This document shows positions 49,767 to 58,292 of a stretch of DNA of 64,000 nt, piece by piece. Made by a program: the position numbers and the translations under genes. This DNA comes from Bradyrhizobium sp. B097 (GTDB lineage: Bacteria > Pseudomonadota > Alphaproteobacteria > Rhizobiales > Xanthobacteraceae). Each line of letters opens with the position of its first letter. The first letter of the stretch is position 1. The stretch spans positions 434,001 through 498,000 of the forward strand of contig NZ_CP152412.1 of assembly GCF_038957035.1 (NCBI RefSeq), given 5' to 3'. Under the pieces are notes generated by a model, which ran no database searches, had not been told where the DNA came from, and saw only the letters and a program-made list of their open reading frames with translations.

Positions 49767-51059
49767 TCAGGCGGCGATGAATTCATTCCACTTGCGCACC
49801 ATGTAGTCGTTCTCGTCCATAACGGCGTTCCAGCAGGCGACCGCGCCCATGCGGTCTTCGTAGGATCCCCCGTCACGCTTGGTGCCGGCCTTCTCGAGAA
49901 CCGTGCCGTCGGGTGCCTTGATGTCGCTGACGGCGGCCTTGCCTTCCATCCAGTAGCCCCACTCGTCTGCCGTCATGTTGGCCTTCGCAGTGGACAGCAC
50001 AGCCGAATAGTAACCCTGGCGGTTGAGATAGGCGCCGGCCCAACCCGACAAGTACCAGTTCACGAACTCATAAGCCCAATCGAGCTTTGGCCCCGAAACC
50101 GCCTTCGATACGCAGAACCCCGACGCCCATGAGCGATAGCCTTCCTTGAGCGGCTGGAATGTGCAGGCGATCCCCATCGAGCGTACCTTGGTGACCGCGG
50201 GCGACCACATCGACTGGATGACGGTTTCACCCGAGGCCATCAGGTTGACGGATTCGTTGAAATCCTTCCAGAACGCGCGGAACTGGCCGGCCTTCTTGGC
50301 TTCCGTCATGATCTTCATGGTGAGATCGATCTCGGCCTTCGTCATGTTGCCCTTGTCGGCATAGGTGTGCTGACCGCTGGCTTCGACCACCATCGCGGCA
50401 TCCATGATTCCGATCGACGGAATGTTGAGAATCGAGGCTTTGCCCTTGAATTCGGGATTGAGCAATTCGGTCCACGATGAAATTGGCCGCTTGATCAGAT
50501 CCGGCCGGATGCCGAGCGTATCGGCATTGTAGACCGTCGGGATCAGCGTCACGAATTCGGTCGGCGTTTTTGAGAACGTCTTGGAGTTTGCACCCTCAAG
50601 ATAAAGCACCTTCCACGGCGCGGTGCCCTGATCGCCGATCTTCTTGCCGTTCGGCAGCTGACCCTTGGTGAACACCGGGGTGATGTTGTCGAATTCCTTG
50701 ATCTTCCTGGCGTCCAGCGCAAAAATGTTGCCCGACGGCACCAGCTTCCTCAGCGAGAAATATTCGGTATCCAGCACATCAAACGAGTTCGGCTGGGTGA
50801 TCACGCGTTTGGTCACGTCGTCGGTGGTTGCCGTGATGTATTCGATCTTGATTCCGGTATCTTCCAGACACTTCTTTGAGATCTCGTCACCTTCGTTCAC
50901 CGCCGTTCCGAGATAACGCAGAACCTTCGGATCGGCTGAATGGACGTAGGGAAATCCGGTAATTGCGCCCGAACCCGCCGCAAGGCCGACCGCTCCGGCC
51001 GCACCCTTCAGCATGGTGCGACGGCTCATGCGACGATCGAATTTCGAGGATTTGCTCAT
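49767..51059 (-). CDS. ABC transporter substrate-binding protein (PotD/spermidine-type, Tat-exported)
   Basis: 430 aa. Twin-arginine signal SRRTMLKGAAGAVGLAAG (Arg13-Arg14), so it is exported folded to the periplasm. Extracellular-solute-binding family 1 fold, larger than PotD. ATG 51059. The operon order is ATPase, binding protein, two permeases. The divergent barbiturase gene suggests a pyrimidine, barbiturate or ureido compound as cargo rather than a polyamine, but sequence cannot decide. Confidence 0.88.
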   Translation of the reverse strand: MSKSSKFDRRMSRRTMLKGAAGAVGLAAGSGAITGFPYVHSADPKVLRYLGTAVNEGDEISKKCLEDTGIKIEYITATTDDVTKRVITQPNSFDVLDTEYFSLRKLVPSGNIFALDARKIKEFDNITPVFTKGQLPNGKKIGDQGTAPWKVLYLEGANSKTFSKTPTEFVTLIPTVYNADTLGIRPDLIKRPISSWTELLNPEFKGKASILNIPSIGIMDAAMVVEASGQHTYADKGNMTKAEIDLTMKIMTEAKKAGQFRAFWKDFNESVNLMASGETVIQSMWSPAVTKVRSMGIACTFQPLKEGYRSWASGFCVSKAVSGPKLDWAYEFVNWYLSGWAGAYLNRQGYYSAVLSTAKANMTADEWGYWMEGKAAVSDIKAPDGTVLEKAGTKRDGGSYEDRMGAVACWNAVMDENDYMVRKWNEFIAA

Positions 51060-51076
51060 GATTGTCTCCTTGGGTG

Positions 51077-52120
51077 TCACGCCGCCCTTTCAGGCGACCG
51101 GGCGATTACAGAACTCGTGGTTTTGAGAAGGCTGGCCTGCGTCGGGTCCCATGTGGCGAGAACACGTTCACCGACAGCGTAGTTGGCCGCATCGAATTGA
51201 GTTTCCGTGACCTGGGCCGAGATCTCGGTGCCCGCCTCGACGGCAATGACGACGCGCACATAGGTTCCCTGGTATTCGACCTCGCTGATAGTGCCTGCAA
51301 CCGATGGACCAGCGACAGCTTCGTTCGGCCGCTTCAGCGTCAGCCGGTCAACCCGAACGGCGAAGGTCTCGGGACCCACAGCAATGACATTGTGGCCGCC
51401 GATGAATTTCGCCGTGAATTCGGTTCGCGGGTGGTTGAAGATTTCACGCGGCGAACCCTGCTGCTCGATCCGGCCCGCGTTCATGAGAACCACGATATCG
51501 GCCAGCGCCATCGCCTCGTCCTGGCCATGCGTCACATGGATGAAGGTAAGCCCGAGCTCGCGCTGCAGCTTCTTCAGTTCGGCTCTCATCCGCAGCCGCA
51601 AGAACGGATCGAGCGCCGACAGCGGCTCGTCGAGGAGCAGGATTTGAGGAGAGGTGATCAGCGCGCGCGCGAGTGCGACGCGCTGCTGCTGGCCTCCGGA
51701 AAGCTGACCTGGCAGCCTTGCCGCATAGGGCTGCATGTCGACGAGCTCCAGCAACTTGTTGGCCTCGGCATGGCGTGCAGCCTTGGCAACGCCTTTCATC
51801 TTCAAGGCGAAGGCAACGTTGTCGATGACCGAGAGATGGGGGAACAGGGCGTAAGACTGGAACATCATCGCCGTGCTTCGATCGGCTGGGGGCAGGCCGG
51901 TTACATTCTTCGGCCCGACCAGGATGTCGCCTGAAGTGACCGATTCGTGGCCGGCCACCATGCGCAGCGTCGATGTCTTGCCGCAGCCGGACGGCCCGAG
52001 CAGGCAGCAATAGGAGCCGGGGGGAATCCTGAGGTTGATGGCGTCAACGGCGGTGACGCCGCCATACATCTTGGTCAACTGTACGAGTTCGAGCGCCGCC
52101 GTCGTCGTCATCCGCACCAT
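51077..52120 (-). CDS. ABC transporter ATP-binding protein (PotA-like)
   Basis: 347 aa from ATG 52120 (ATG 52111 also fits). Walker A GPSGCGKTS, MFQSYALFPHLSV, LSGGQQQRVALARAL, LLLDEPLSALD, THGQDEAMALAD, then a C-terminal TOBE domain (~260-347). First gene of the leftward importer operon. An exact sigma-54 promoter lies at 52185-52200, with a predicted 54-base leader. Confidence 0.92.
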   Translation of the reverse strand: MVRMTTTAALELVQLTKMYGGVTAVDAINLRIPPGSYCCLLGPSGCGKTSTLRMVAGHESVTSGDILVGPKNVTGLPPADRSTAMMFQSYALFPHLSVIDNVAFALKMKGVAKAARHAEANKLLELVDMQPYAARLPGQLSGGQQQRVALARALITSPQILLLDEPLSALDPFLRLRMRAELKKLQRELGLTFIHVTHGQDEAMALADIVVLMNAGRIEQQGSPREIFNHPRTEFTAKFIGGHNVIAVGPETFAVRVDRLTLKRPNEAVAGPSVAGTISEVEYQGTYVRVVIAVEAGTEISAQVTETQFDAANYAVGERVLATWDPTQASLLKTTSSVIARSPERAA

Positions 52121-52184
52121 TCCGCATAGTCTTGCCAGGGATCTTGAACGACATTGTCGCCCCGGCGCGCGACCCGGAATTCGA

Positions 52185-52200
52185 TGCAACAGATGTGCCA
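52185..52200 (-). promoter_or_regulatory. Sigma-54 promoter of the barbiturase-linked ABC importer
   Basis: Minus strand TGGCAC (52200-52195), ATCTG, TTGCA (52189-52185): exact -24/-12 consensus with correct spacing. Predicted start near 52174. Confidence 0.8.
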
Positions 52201-52292
52201 AATCTTGCGACAGGCCGGACAAAAATTGGGCAGATTCCGCCGGCCGACGAGGTCGACCGCGCCGCTTCGACCGAGATCGGGGGGCAGTTGCC

Positions 52293-52308
52293 AGGCACGC
52301 TGTCTGCG
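52293..52308 (+). promoter_or_regulatory. Weak sigma-54-like site toward the barbiturase gene
   Basis: AGGCAC (52293-52298), GCTGT, CTGCG (52304-52308). GG and GC and their spacing are kept, but there are three mismatches. About 160 bases upstream of ATG 52471. Its divergence from the strong site at 52185 mirrors the arrangement at 39323/39352. Confidence 0.35.
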
Positions 52309-52470
52309 AAGCTTGAGTTCCGGACGTGGGCGATCGAGGCGATGTTGAAGGTCGATCCCTTTGCCAAAGCCATCTCGATGCGATCAACCGGTCCCGTGCC
52401 CGCAGGCGCCGGGAGACGTTTTGGCTTGCCATGTCTTTTCGCGAGCCCGAAGATATCCGAGAGGAAGAGC

Positions 52471-53604
52471 ATGCGTACAAAATCGGTCGACGTCGTTCGA
52501 ATTTCCACCAAGGGCCCCGGTGATGTCTCCGGCCTGCTGAGCCTGATCGAGCAAGGCAGGATCGATCCAAAGTCGATCGTCGCGATCTTGGGGAAGACTG
52601 AGGGCAATGGTGGCGTCAACGATTTCACGCGTGAGTTCGCCGTTTCGGCTCTCCGTACGGCCCTGGCGCCTTATCTAGATCTGCCGCCGCATCGCGTTGA
52701 GCAACGGATTGCGTTCGTGATGTCGGGCGGGACGGAAGGTGTGCTCAGTCCACATATCACCGTGTTTACGCGTGACGGTGCCGCCAATCACGATTCAGGT
52801 ATCTCCGGGAAACGCCTTAGCATCGGGATGGCACAGACGCGGGATTTTCTGCCCGAGGAGATCGGTCGCGACGTGCAGATCAGGGAAACCGCAAGGGCGG
52901 TGGCTGCCGCCATGGCCGATGCTGGGATCGTCGATCCGCAAGACGTTCATTTTGTGCAGATCAAATGCCCGCTTCTGACCAGCGACCGCATCGAGGCAGC
53001 GGTGGCGCGGGGTCATGAGACCGTGACCAACAGCGCTTACGGTTCGATGGCGTATTCCCGTGGCGCGTCAGCGCTGGGCGTGGCCGTCGCGCTTGGCGAG
53101 GTTGAGAGCGAGATTGACGACGAACACGTTCTCCGGCGGTTCGATCTGTTTTCGTCGGTCGCCTCCACGTCGGCGGGCATCGAACTGATGCATAACGTGG
53201 TCATCGTGCTGGGCAATACGACGTCGTCGGCGGCTCCATTCGAGATCGGACACGCCGTGATGAACGACGCCATTGATTCGGCAGCGGTGATCGATGCGTT
53301 GAAAAGCGTGGGGCTGCACATCGACGGCGCCTCCAGGCCGCCGCCGGCGTCGCGGCAGCTCGTCAATATCTTTGCCAAGGCGGAAGCCGCGCCGAACGGG
53401 AGCATCCGCGGATTTCGTCACATCATGCTTGAGGATACCGACATCAGCTCAACCCGGCACGCTCGCGCGGCCGTCGGCGGATTGATCAGCGGCTTGTCGG
53501 GAACCAGCGCTGTGTATGTTTCCGGCGGAGCCGAACATCAGGGACCCCCAGGTGGCGGGCCGGTTGCCGTCATCGCTCGACTGTTGGCAAACGGGTCCGA
53601 CTGA
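52471..53604 (+). CDS. Barbiturase / cyanuric acid hydrolase (AtzD/TrzD/Bar family)
   Basis: 377 aa. Ring-opening amidohydrolase of a small, distinctive family. From ATG 52471 (ribosome site AGAGGAAGAGC) the three Ser-Lys pairs fall at Lys42/Ser85, Lys165/Ser232 and Lys303/Ser351, close to the AtzD positions; Lys42 and Ser85 match exactly, which supports this start over the longer open frame upstream. The C-terminal SGGAEHQGPPGGGPVAVIAR is the family signature. Opens barbiturate to ureidomalonate or cyanurate to carboxybiuret. With uracil phosphoribosyltransferase and no s-triazine genes nearby, barbituric acid is favoured. Which substrate it prefers is not settled by sequence. Confidence 0.92.
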   Translation: MRTKSVDVVRISTKGPGDVSGLLSLIEQGRIDPKSIVAILGKTEGNGGVNDFTREFAVSALRTALAPYLDLPPHRVEQRIAFVMSGGTEGVLSPHITVFTRDGAANHDSGISGKRLSIGMAQTRDFLPEEIGRDVQIRETARAVAAAMADAGIVDPQDVHFVQIKCPLLTSDRIEAAVARGHETVTNSAYGSMAYSRGASALGVAVALGEVESEIDDEHVLRRFDLFSSVASTSAGIELMHNVVIVLGNTTSSAAPFEIGHAVMNDAIDSAAVIDALKSVGLHIDGASRPPPASRQLVNIFAKAEAAPNGSIRGFRHIMLEDTDISSTRHARAAVGGLISGLSGTSAVYVSGGAEHQGPPGGGPVAVIARLLANGSD

Positions 53605-53673
53605 GCATAGGGCGTCGGGTGGCGTTGCGAACGGCATCTGTTCACCCTTCAGCACGAACGCGCTGCAGACGGC

Positions 53674-54306
53674 TCACCTGGTGCCGAACATTCTGTCTCC
53701 TGCATCGCCCAAGCCTGGCACGATATACCCGTGATCATTCAGTCTTTCGTCGATCGCAGCGGTCCAGATCGGAACGTCCGGACACTCGTCCTGGAATCGG
53801 GCAATTCCTTCGGGGGCTGCGAGCAGGCAGACGAACCGAATGTCTTGCGCGCCTCGCGATTTGAGCAGGCGGGCCGCCGCGCTGGCGGAATTTCCCGTAG
53901 CAAGCATTGGATCCAGCAAGATCACGATGCGCTCCGAAACATCCTGCGGCGCCTTGAAGAAGTACTCGACGGCCTGAAGTGTTTCCGGATTCCGGTAAAG
54001 GCCGATGTGCGCGACGCGTGCCGATGGGACCAGCGCCAACATTCCGTCGAGAAACCCGACACCCGCCCGCAAGATCGGAGCGAATGTGAGTTTCTTGCCC
54101 GCAATTTTGGGTGTCCTCATTGCAGCGAGCGGCGTATCGATGTCGACCATCTCCAGGGGCAGATCCCGGGTGACCTCATAACAGAGCAGCATTCCGATCT
54201 CGTTCAGGAGCTCGCGAAACCCTTTGGTGGAACGATCCTTGTCGCGCATCAGCGAGAGCTTGTGCTGGACGAGGGGATGGCTGACGAGGTTCACGTTCTT
54301 GCTCAT
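53674..54306 (-). CDS. upp: Uracil phosphoribosyltransferase
   Basis: 210 aa, full length. Makes UMP from uracil and [20 protein letters not shown], the PRPP loop [13 protein letters not shown], and the C-terminal [23 protein letters not shown] uracil-binding region are intact. Converges on the barbiturase gene. A sigma-54-type site (54361-54376) is positioned to start its mRNA near 54350. Its place beside a barbiturase suggests a choice between salvage and oxidation of uracil. Confidence 0.95.
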   Translation of the reverse strand: MSKNVNLVSHPLVQHKLSLMRDKDRSTKGFRELLNEIGMLLCYEVTRDLPLEMVDIDTPLAAMRTPKIAGKKLTFAPILRAGVGFLDGMLALVPSARVAHIGLYRNPETLQAVEYFFKAPQDVSERIVILLDPMLATGNSASAAARLLKSRGAQDIRFVCLLAAPEGIARFQDECPDVPIWTAAIDERLNDHGYIVPGLGDAGDRMFGTR

Positions 54307-54360
54307 GATATCGCTTTCTCAATAAAGGGGCGCGTGCGAGTTCGTCCAAGTCGTCGCGTG

Positions 54361-54376
54361 TGCAAGTAGCGTGCCC
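54361..54376 (-). promoter_or_regulatory. Sigma-54-type promoter of upp
   Basis: Minus strand GGGCAC (54376-54371), GCTAC, TTGCA (54365-54361): one mismatch to the consensus, with correct spacing. Predicted start near 54350, 44 bases before ATG 54306. Confidence 0.6.
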
Positions 54377-54755
54377 GGCTTTTTCTGACCGTCGAGCGCG
54401 GCCGCATTCATTGGCGGGAGGGCCATTCGGAGGATAGGGAATCTGCTCGTCGAAACCAACGCATGACTGCGCAAGGTCTACCAGGCTGTCGAAAGTCCGG
54501 TGTCGAGGTTAAGCTGCGCCTGCCGAACGCGAGCTTGTCGCCGCGGATGAGGCTAGCGATTGGTGTTCTCGCCGAGATCACCGGTGACGCCGCTCACGCG
54601 ACCGGGCGCCGGTTGCGCGAACTTCCCATGATGCCCGAGCGCGTGAAGGCGCGCTGTCCCGATCGCCGCTGCGCGAATGCGCTGGCGGCCTCCCGCACGG
54701 ATCGGTCGGCGTCTGCCGACGTCAATTGTTCCACCTGCAGGACACACCGTTCCAT
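54377..54755. other. Intergenic region, no gene recognised
   Basis: About 380 bases between the upp promoter and the CocE-type gene promoter. Frames on both strands are open for ~100 codons, but the proteins are Arg/Cys-rich and match nothing I know; I regard them as chance openings in GC-rich DNA. Confidence 0.4.
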
Positions 54756-54785
54756 TTGACGTTCCCGCGGCGTGAAAATTATACT
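54756..54785 (+). promoter_or_regulatory. Sigma-70-type promoter of the CocE-type operon
   Basis: TTGACG (54756-54761), 18-base spacer, TATACT (54780-54785). The -10 is overlapped by a 20-bp palindrome. Start expected near 54792, about 107 bases before ATG 54899. Confidence 0.65.
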
Positions 54786-54801
54786 TTACGATCGTAAAGT
54801 A
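54782..54801. promoter_or_regulatory. 20-bp palindromic operator (TetR-type)
   Basis: TACTTTACGA / TCGTAAAGTA, a perfect palindrome over the -10 and start site of the operon whose third gene encodes a TetR regulator. The TTTAC-N4-GTAAA core is typical of TetR-family operators. Confidence 0.7.
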
Positions 54802-54898
54802 GAATGCGATGGTTGGTGCGGCCAGAGGGAGAGGCCTGCCTCTCCCTTGTGATGGTCGAAGTCGACGGAAAGCGTCGCGGAAACGCCGGGGAGAAACG

Positions 54899-56644
54899 AT
54901 GATCGAGGAGCGGGACATCAGCGTCGTGATGCGGGACGGCACCCGGCTGGCGGTCGACGTCTACCGCCCGGATGCGACCGGCAAGTACCCGGTGTTGTAC
55001 GCGTCAGCGCTGCACAACAAGGACATCCAGGGGCCCGACATCGCGGACATCCTGCCGCCGCAGCCGGCGCATGCGCCGCTCTGGTTCGGTCCGATCGAGG
55101 CCGGCGATACGCGGCGCTTCATCGCCAACGGCTACGTCCATGTGATCGCGCAGCCGCGCGGCTCAGCCAAGTCGGAAGGGCATTACGGCCATGAGGATAC
55201 CGACCACTACGACCTGATCGAGTGGATCACGCAGCAGCCCTGGTCGGACGGCAAGGTCGGGATGGTCGGCATCTCCGGATTTGCCGGCGAACAGTGGCGT
55301 GCCGCAGCCCAGGGACATCCGGCGCTCAAGGCGATCTTTCCCTACGACGCCTGCAGCGCCTATGGTGGCATGTTCGGATTCCGGGATTTCAATCCGGGCG
55401 GCGTGCTGCACAGCTTCCCCTATCTGCTCGACGTCTTCAGCACGGTTCACGAGTCGCGTGACCGTCCCGCCGAGCTGCCCGCCGCGGAAGAAGCGCTCTG
55501 GCGCCGGGCAATGCAGAATCCGGACTTCAAGCAGTACATCAACCTCTACAACATCCTCACCCAGAAGGGGCAGCGGACGTTCGTCATGTATCTCATGATG
55601 ACCCACCCGTGGGAGCTCGACGGCACTGTCGAGCGCGCCGAGGAGATTTTCAAGAAGATCAAGATTCCCTTCTACACCGGCTCCGGCGCCTATGCGTACA
55701 CCTACAAGCTGCACTGGCTCGGGGCGCAGCATTACTTCCAGAACGTCGATGCGCCCAAGAAGCTGCTGTTCACCGGGCCGGCGCATCTCGAGCGGCCGTT
55801 TCACCAGCACCATGACGAGATCATCCGCTGGTACGACCATTGGCTGAAGGGCCATGACACCGGTATCATGAACGAGCCGCCGGTGCGCTATTGGCTGATG
55901 GGGGCCAACGAGTGGCGAACCGGAACCAACTGGCCGCTGCCGGAGACGCAGTGGACCAAATACTATCTCTCGCATTGGGAGACGCTGTCGACCGAGCCGC
56001 CACGGCCGGCCTCCGAGGTCGGAGCTTCGGCACGGGAGCCTGACGTCTTCACGCAGATGCCTGTCACGCGCACGACCAAGATCGAGCGGCTGCGCTACAT
56101 GACCGAGCCATTGCCGCATGACGTCACCGTCGCCGGCCCGATCACACTGACGCTCCACGCGGCGATCGACCAGGACGACACCAACTGGATCGTCGTGCTC
56201 AAGGATGTCGGCCCCGACGTTTCGGTTCGGACCGCGCGGGAAGGCGAGCGGGACGTGCCGTCGACGTTACCCGAGCGCGAGCTGACGCGGGGGTGGCTGA
56301 AGGCATCCTATCGTGCGCTCGACGAAAAGCGCTCCAAGCCGTGGGAGCCGTTCCACAAGCTGACGCAGGATGCGATTGCGCCGGTCAAGCCGGGTGAGGT
56401 GGTCGAGTATCAGATCCAGATCCTCGCCACTGCGAACCAATTCAAGGCGGGTCATCGCATCTGCGTCGACATTACGTCCATGGATGTCCCGACCGGGACA
56501 GGAGCCATGACCAACGTCGAGTACATCCCGTACCACGTCTGCAGCAGCAGGACCGTCACTCACAAAATCTACCGCGACGCGGAGCGGCCGTCACATCTGC
56601 TGCTGCCGATCATTCCCGAGCCTGCCGACCGGCGTCCGGCCTGA
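54899..56644 (+). CDS. CocE/NonD-family hydrolase (X-Pro dipeptidyl-peptidase-like)
   Basis: 581 aa. Alpha/beta hydrolase of the cocaine-esterase group: N-terminal MRDGTRLAVDVYRPDATGKY, nucleophile Ser126 in VGMVGISGFAGEQW, late GPAHLERPFHQHH His region, and a C-terminal jelly-roll (PVTRTTKIERLRYMTEPLPH ... QILATANQFKAGHRICVDIT). The elbow GISGFAG differs from the usual GxSYxG. No signal peptide. ATG 54899 follows GGGGAGAAACG. First gene of an operon with an enoyl-CoA hydratase and a TetR regulator. Likely hydrolyses an ester or amide substrate that is then degraded through CoA steps. Confidence 0.9.
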   Translation: MIEERDISVVMRDGTRLAVDVYRPDATGKYPVLYASALHNKDIQGPDIADILPPQPAHAPLWFGPIEAGDTRRFIANGYVHVIAQPRGSAKSEGHYGHEDTDHYDLIEWITQQPWSDGKVGMVGISGFAGEQWRAAAQGHPALKAIFPYDACSAYGGMFGFRDFNPGGVLHSFPYLLDVFSTVHESRDRPAELPAAEEALWRRAMQNPDFKQYINLYNILTQKGQRTFVMYLMMTHPWELDGTVERAEEIFKKIKIPFYTGSGAYAYTYKLHWLGAQHYFQNVDAPKKLLFTGPAHLERPFHQHHDEIIRWYDHWLKGHDTGIMNEPPVRYWLMGANEWRTGTNWPLPETQWTKYYLSHWETLSTEPPRPASEVGASAREPDVFTQMPVTRTTKIERLRYMTEPLPHDVTVAGPITLTLHAAIDQDDTNWIVVLKDVGPDVSVRTAREGERDVPSTLPERELTRGWLKASYRALDEKRSKPWEPFHKLTQDAIAPVKPGEVVEYQIQILATANQFKAGHRICVDITSMDVPTGTGAMTNVEYIPYHVCSSRTVTHKIYRDAERPSHLLLPIIPEPADRRPA

Positions 56645-56668
56645 CACCTCATAGAAGGAGACGCGACC

Positions 56669-57457
56669 ATGAAGACGATCCGATTTGAACGAGATGGCGC
56701 CATCGGCAACATTGTCCTGGCCAATCCGCCGTTCAATCGCCTCGACGCGCGCTTCGCGGAGAACCTGCGAGCCGCGGTGCATGAAGCCAGTCAGAGCGAC
56801 ATCCGCGTGCTGGTGGTTCGTGCCGAGGGGCCGCATTTCAGCTTCGGCGGCGAGGTGCGGGAATGGCCGGGCAAGGACATCAACTGGTTCCGGACATTCG
56901 TCGCGGACGTGAACGTCTCCTATCGCGCAATCGAGTTGCTGAAGATCCCGACCGTCGCCGTCGTGCAGGGAATAGCCTTCGGCGGCGGCTTTGAGCTTGC
57001 GTTGGCGTGCGACTTCCTGGTTGCCGCCGACAATGCGACCTTCCGTTGCGTCGAGGTCACGACTGCGATGCTGCCGATCGCAGGTGCACTGCAGCGGATC
57101 GCCGAGCGCGCCGGGCGGGCGCGCGCCTCGCGACTAGCCATGCTCGGCGAGCCGATTTCCGGACGTGAAGCCGGAGCGCTCGGAATTGCGACGCATGTGG
57201 TGGCCGAGCACGATCTGACGGCGACGGCGACGGCATTGGCCCGCCAGCTCGCGACCGGGCCGACCAGGTCATACGCTGCGACACGCACCCTGCTCAAGGC
57301 GTGGTCGAGCGGAGGGGTGGCTGCGGCCGATCTCGTGATGCTCGACGTCGCGATGGAGCTCTACAACGGCGCGGACGCCCAGCGCGGCTTTGCGAGCACG
57401 GCGGATGCCTTCAACAAGGACATCGAGCCGCCGACACTTGTCTTCGAAGGAAAATAG
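56669..57457 (+). CDS. Enoyl-CoA hydratase/isomerase family protein
   Basis: 262 aa. Crotonase fold with the oxyanion-hole segments EGPHFSFGGEVREW and QGIAFGGGFELALACDFLVA. The usual catalytic Glu of the second loop region is replaced around RCVEVTTAMLPIAGALQRIA, where a Glu is still seen in CVEVT, so it may be a hydratase or a thioesterase/hydrolase-type member. ATG 56669 follows AGAAGGAGACGCG. It is 24 bases after the CocE-type gene. Confidence 0.87.
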   Translation: MKTIRFERDGAIGNIVLANPPFNRLDARFAENLRAAVHEASQSDIRVLVVRAEGPHFSFGGEVREWPGKDINWFRTFVADVNVSYRAIELLKIPTVAVVQGIAFGGGFELALACDFLVAADNATFRCVEVTTAMLPIAGALQRIAERAGRARASRLAMLGEPISGREAGALGIATHVVAEHDLTATATALARQLATGPTRSYAATRTLLKAWSSGGVAAADLVMLDVAMELYNGADAQRGFASTADAFNKDIEPPTLVFEGK

Positions 57458-57547
57458 GCCGGCGCAGGATGGGCTTGCGTAAGCGACGGAGGGATTCGTG
57501 CGGCGCGAAAGCCTTTCGACGCGCCGCTTGGCGGCCGGTCCGGAACC

Positions 57548-58258
57548 ATGTTAATCGAAGATCAAATGGCGAAGAAAACGGGGCCGGCAGCCGGACGCCG
57601 GGAGCGGCCGCGCAAGAGGGCCGAACAACAGCGTTCGATTGAAACGCGTACCTCGATCCTCGATGCCGCCATTGCGGAGTTTGCCGAGCGAGGATTCGAC
57701 GGCGCCAGTATTCGCGCCATCGCCGACCGGCTTGGCTTGCAACACCCGCTGATCACCTATCATTATCGAAGCAAGGACATTCTGTGGCGTGCCGCCGCCG
57801 AGCACGCCTTCACGCAGATCCGTGCCGAATGGGATAGATCGGTGGAGGAGGGGATCAATCCATCACCGTTGGCGCGGCTGCGCCAGGAATATACGACGCT
57901 GTTCCGCTACACGGTCGCATTTCCCGAGTTTCATCGGTTCATGCGCCAGGAGACCCTGACCAACAATCCGCGGCTGAAATGGGTGGCAGAAGCGGTCCTG
58001 GCCCCGCTTCTGGGCCGGTTATTGCCCCAGATCACCGAGGCTCAGAAGCAGGGTCTGCTTCCCGCCGCGGACCCGATTCTGTTTCACTACATGATGGTCA
58101 GTCTCACCGCCACGCTTTCGGAATTCGGTCCTGAAATGCAGGTGACCAGCGGACTGTCATCCGGCGACCCGAAGGTTGTTGCCGCCTATTGGCGGCTTGT
58201 CGAGGAGATGGTCTTCGGCGGCGAGCCAAACGATGGTCGGCGTCGAAGGCAGCCATGA
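57548..58258 (+). CDS. TetR-family transcriptional regulator
   Basis: 236 aa. N-terminal basic tail, helix-turn-helix at residues ~32-80 (RTSILDAAIAEFAERGFDGA, SIRAIADRLGLQHPLITYHY), then an all-helical ligand domain of the TetR_C type. ATG 57548 is listed; ATG 57566 would shorten it by six residues. Ninety bases after the enoyl-CoA hydratase gene, so probably in the same operon and autoregulating it through the palindrome at 54782. Confidence 0.9.
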   Translation: MLIEDQMAKKTGPAAGRRERPRKRAEQQRSIETRTSILDAAIAEFAERGFDGASIRAIADRLGLQHPLITYHYRSKDILWRAAAEHAFTQIRAEWDRSVEEGINPSPLARLRQEYTTLFRYTVAFPEFHRFMRQETLTNNPRLKWVAEAVLAPLLGRLLPQITEAQKQGLLPAADPILFHYMMVSLTATLSEFGPEMQVTSGLSSGDPKVVAAYWRLVEEMVFGGEPNDGRRRRQP

Positions 58259-58292
58259 CGCTGCGCCGAAACGGTTCGAGATGTGGCCCGCG

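Noticed and set aside
52132..52470. N-terminal extension of the barbiturase (113 extra codons)
   Set aside because: The frame is open, but the Lys42/Ser85 numbering and the ribosome site at 52471 fit a start there, and the stretch contains the divergent sigma-54 promoter region.
52471..53604. s-Triazine (atrazine/cyanuric acid) degradation locus
   Set aside because: Apart from the AtzD-family hydrolase and distant COG0402 deaminases, no biuret hydrolase or allophanate hydrolase gene was recognised, and upp lies next to it. Pyrimidine context is more likely, though the substrate is not proven.
54463..54759. 98-codon frame between upp and the CocE-type gene
   Set aside because: Arg/Ala/Cys-rich, no ribosome site, no recognisable motif, and it runs into the mapped promoter; likely chance opening.
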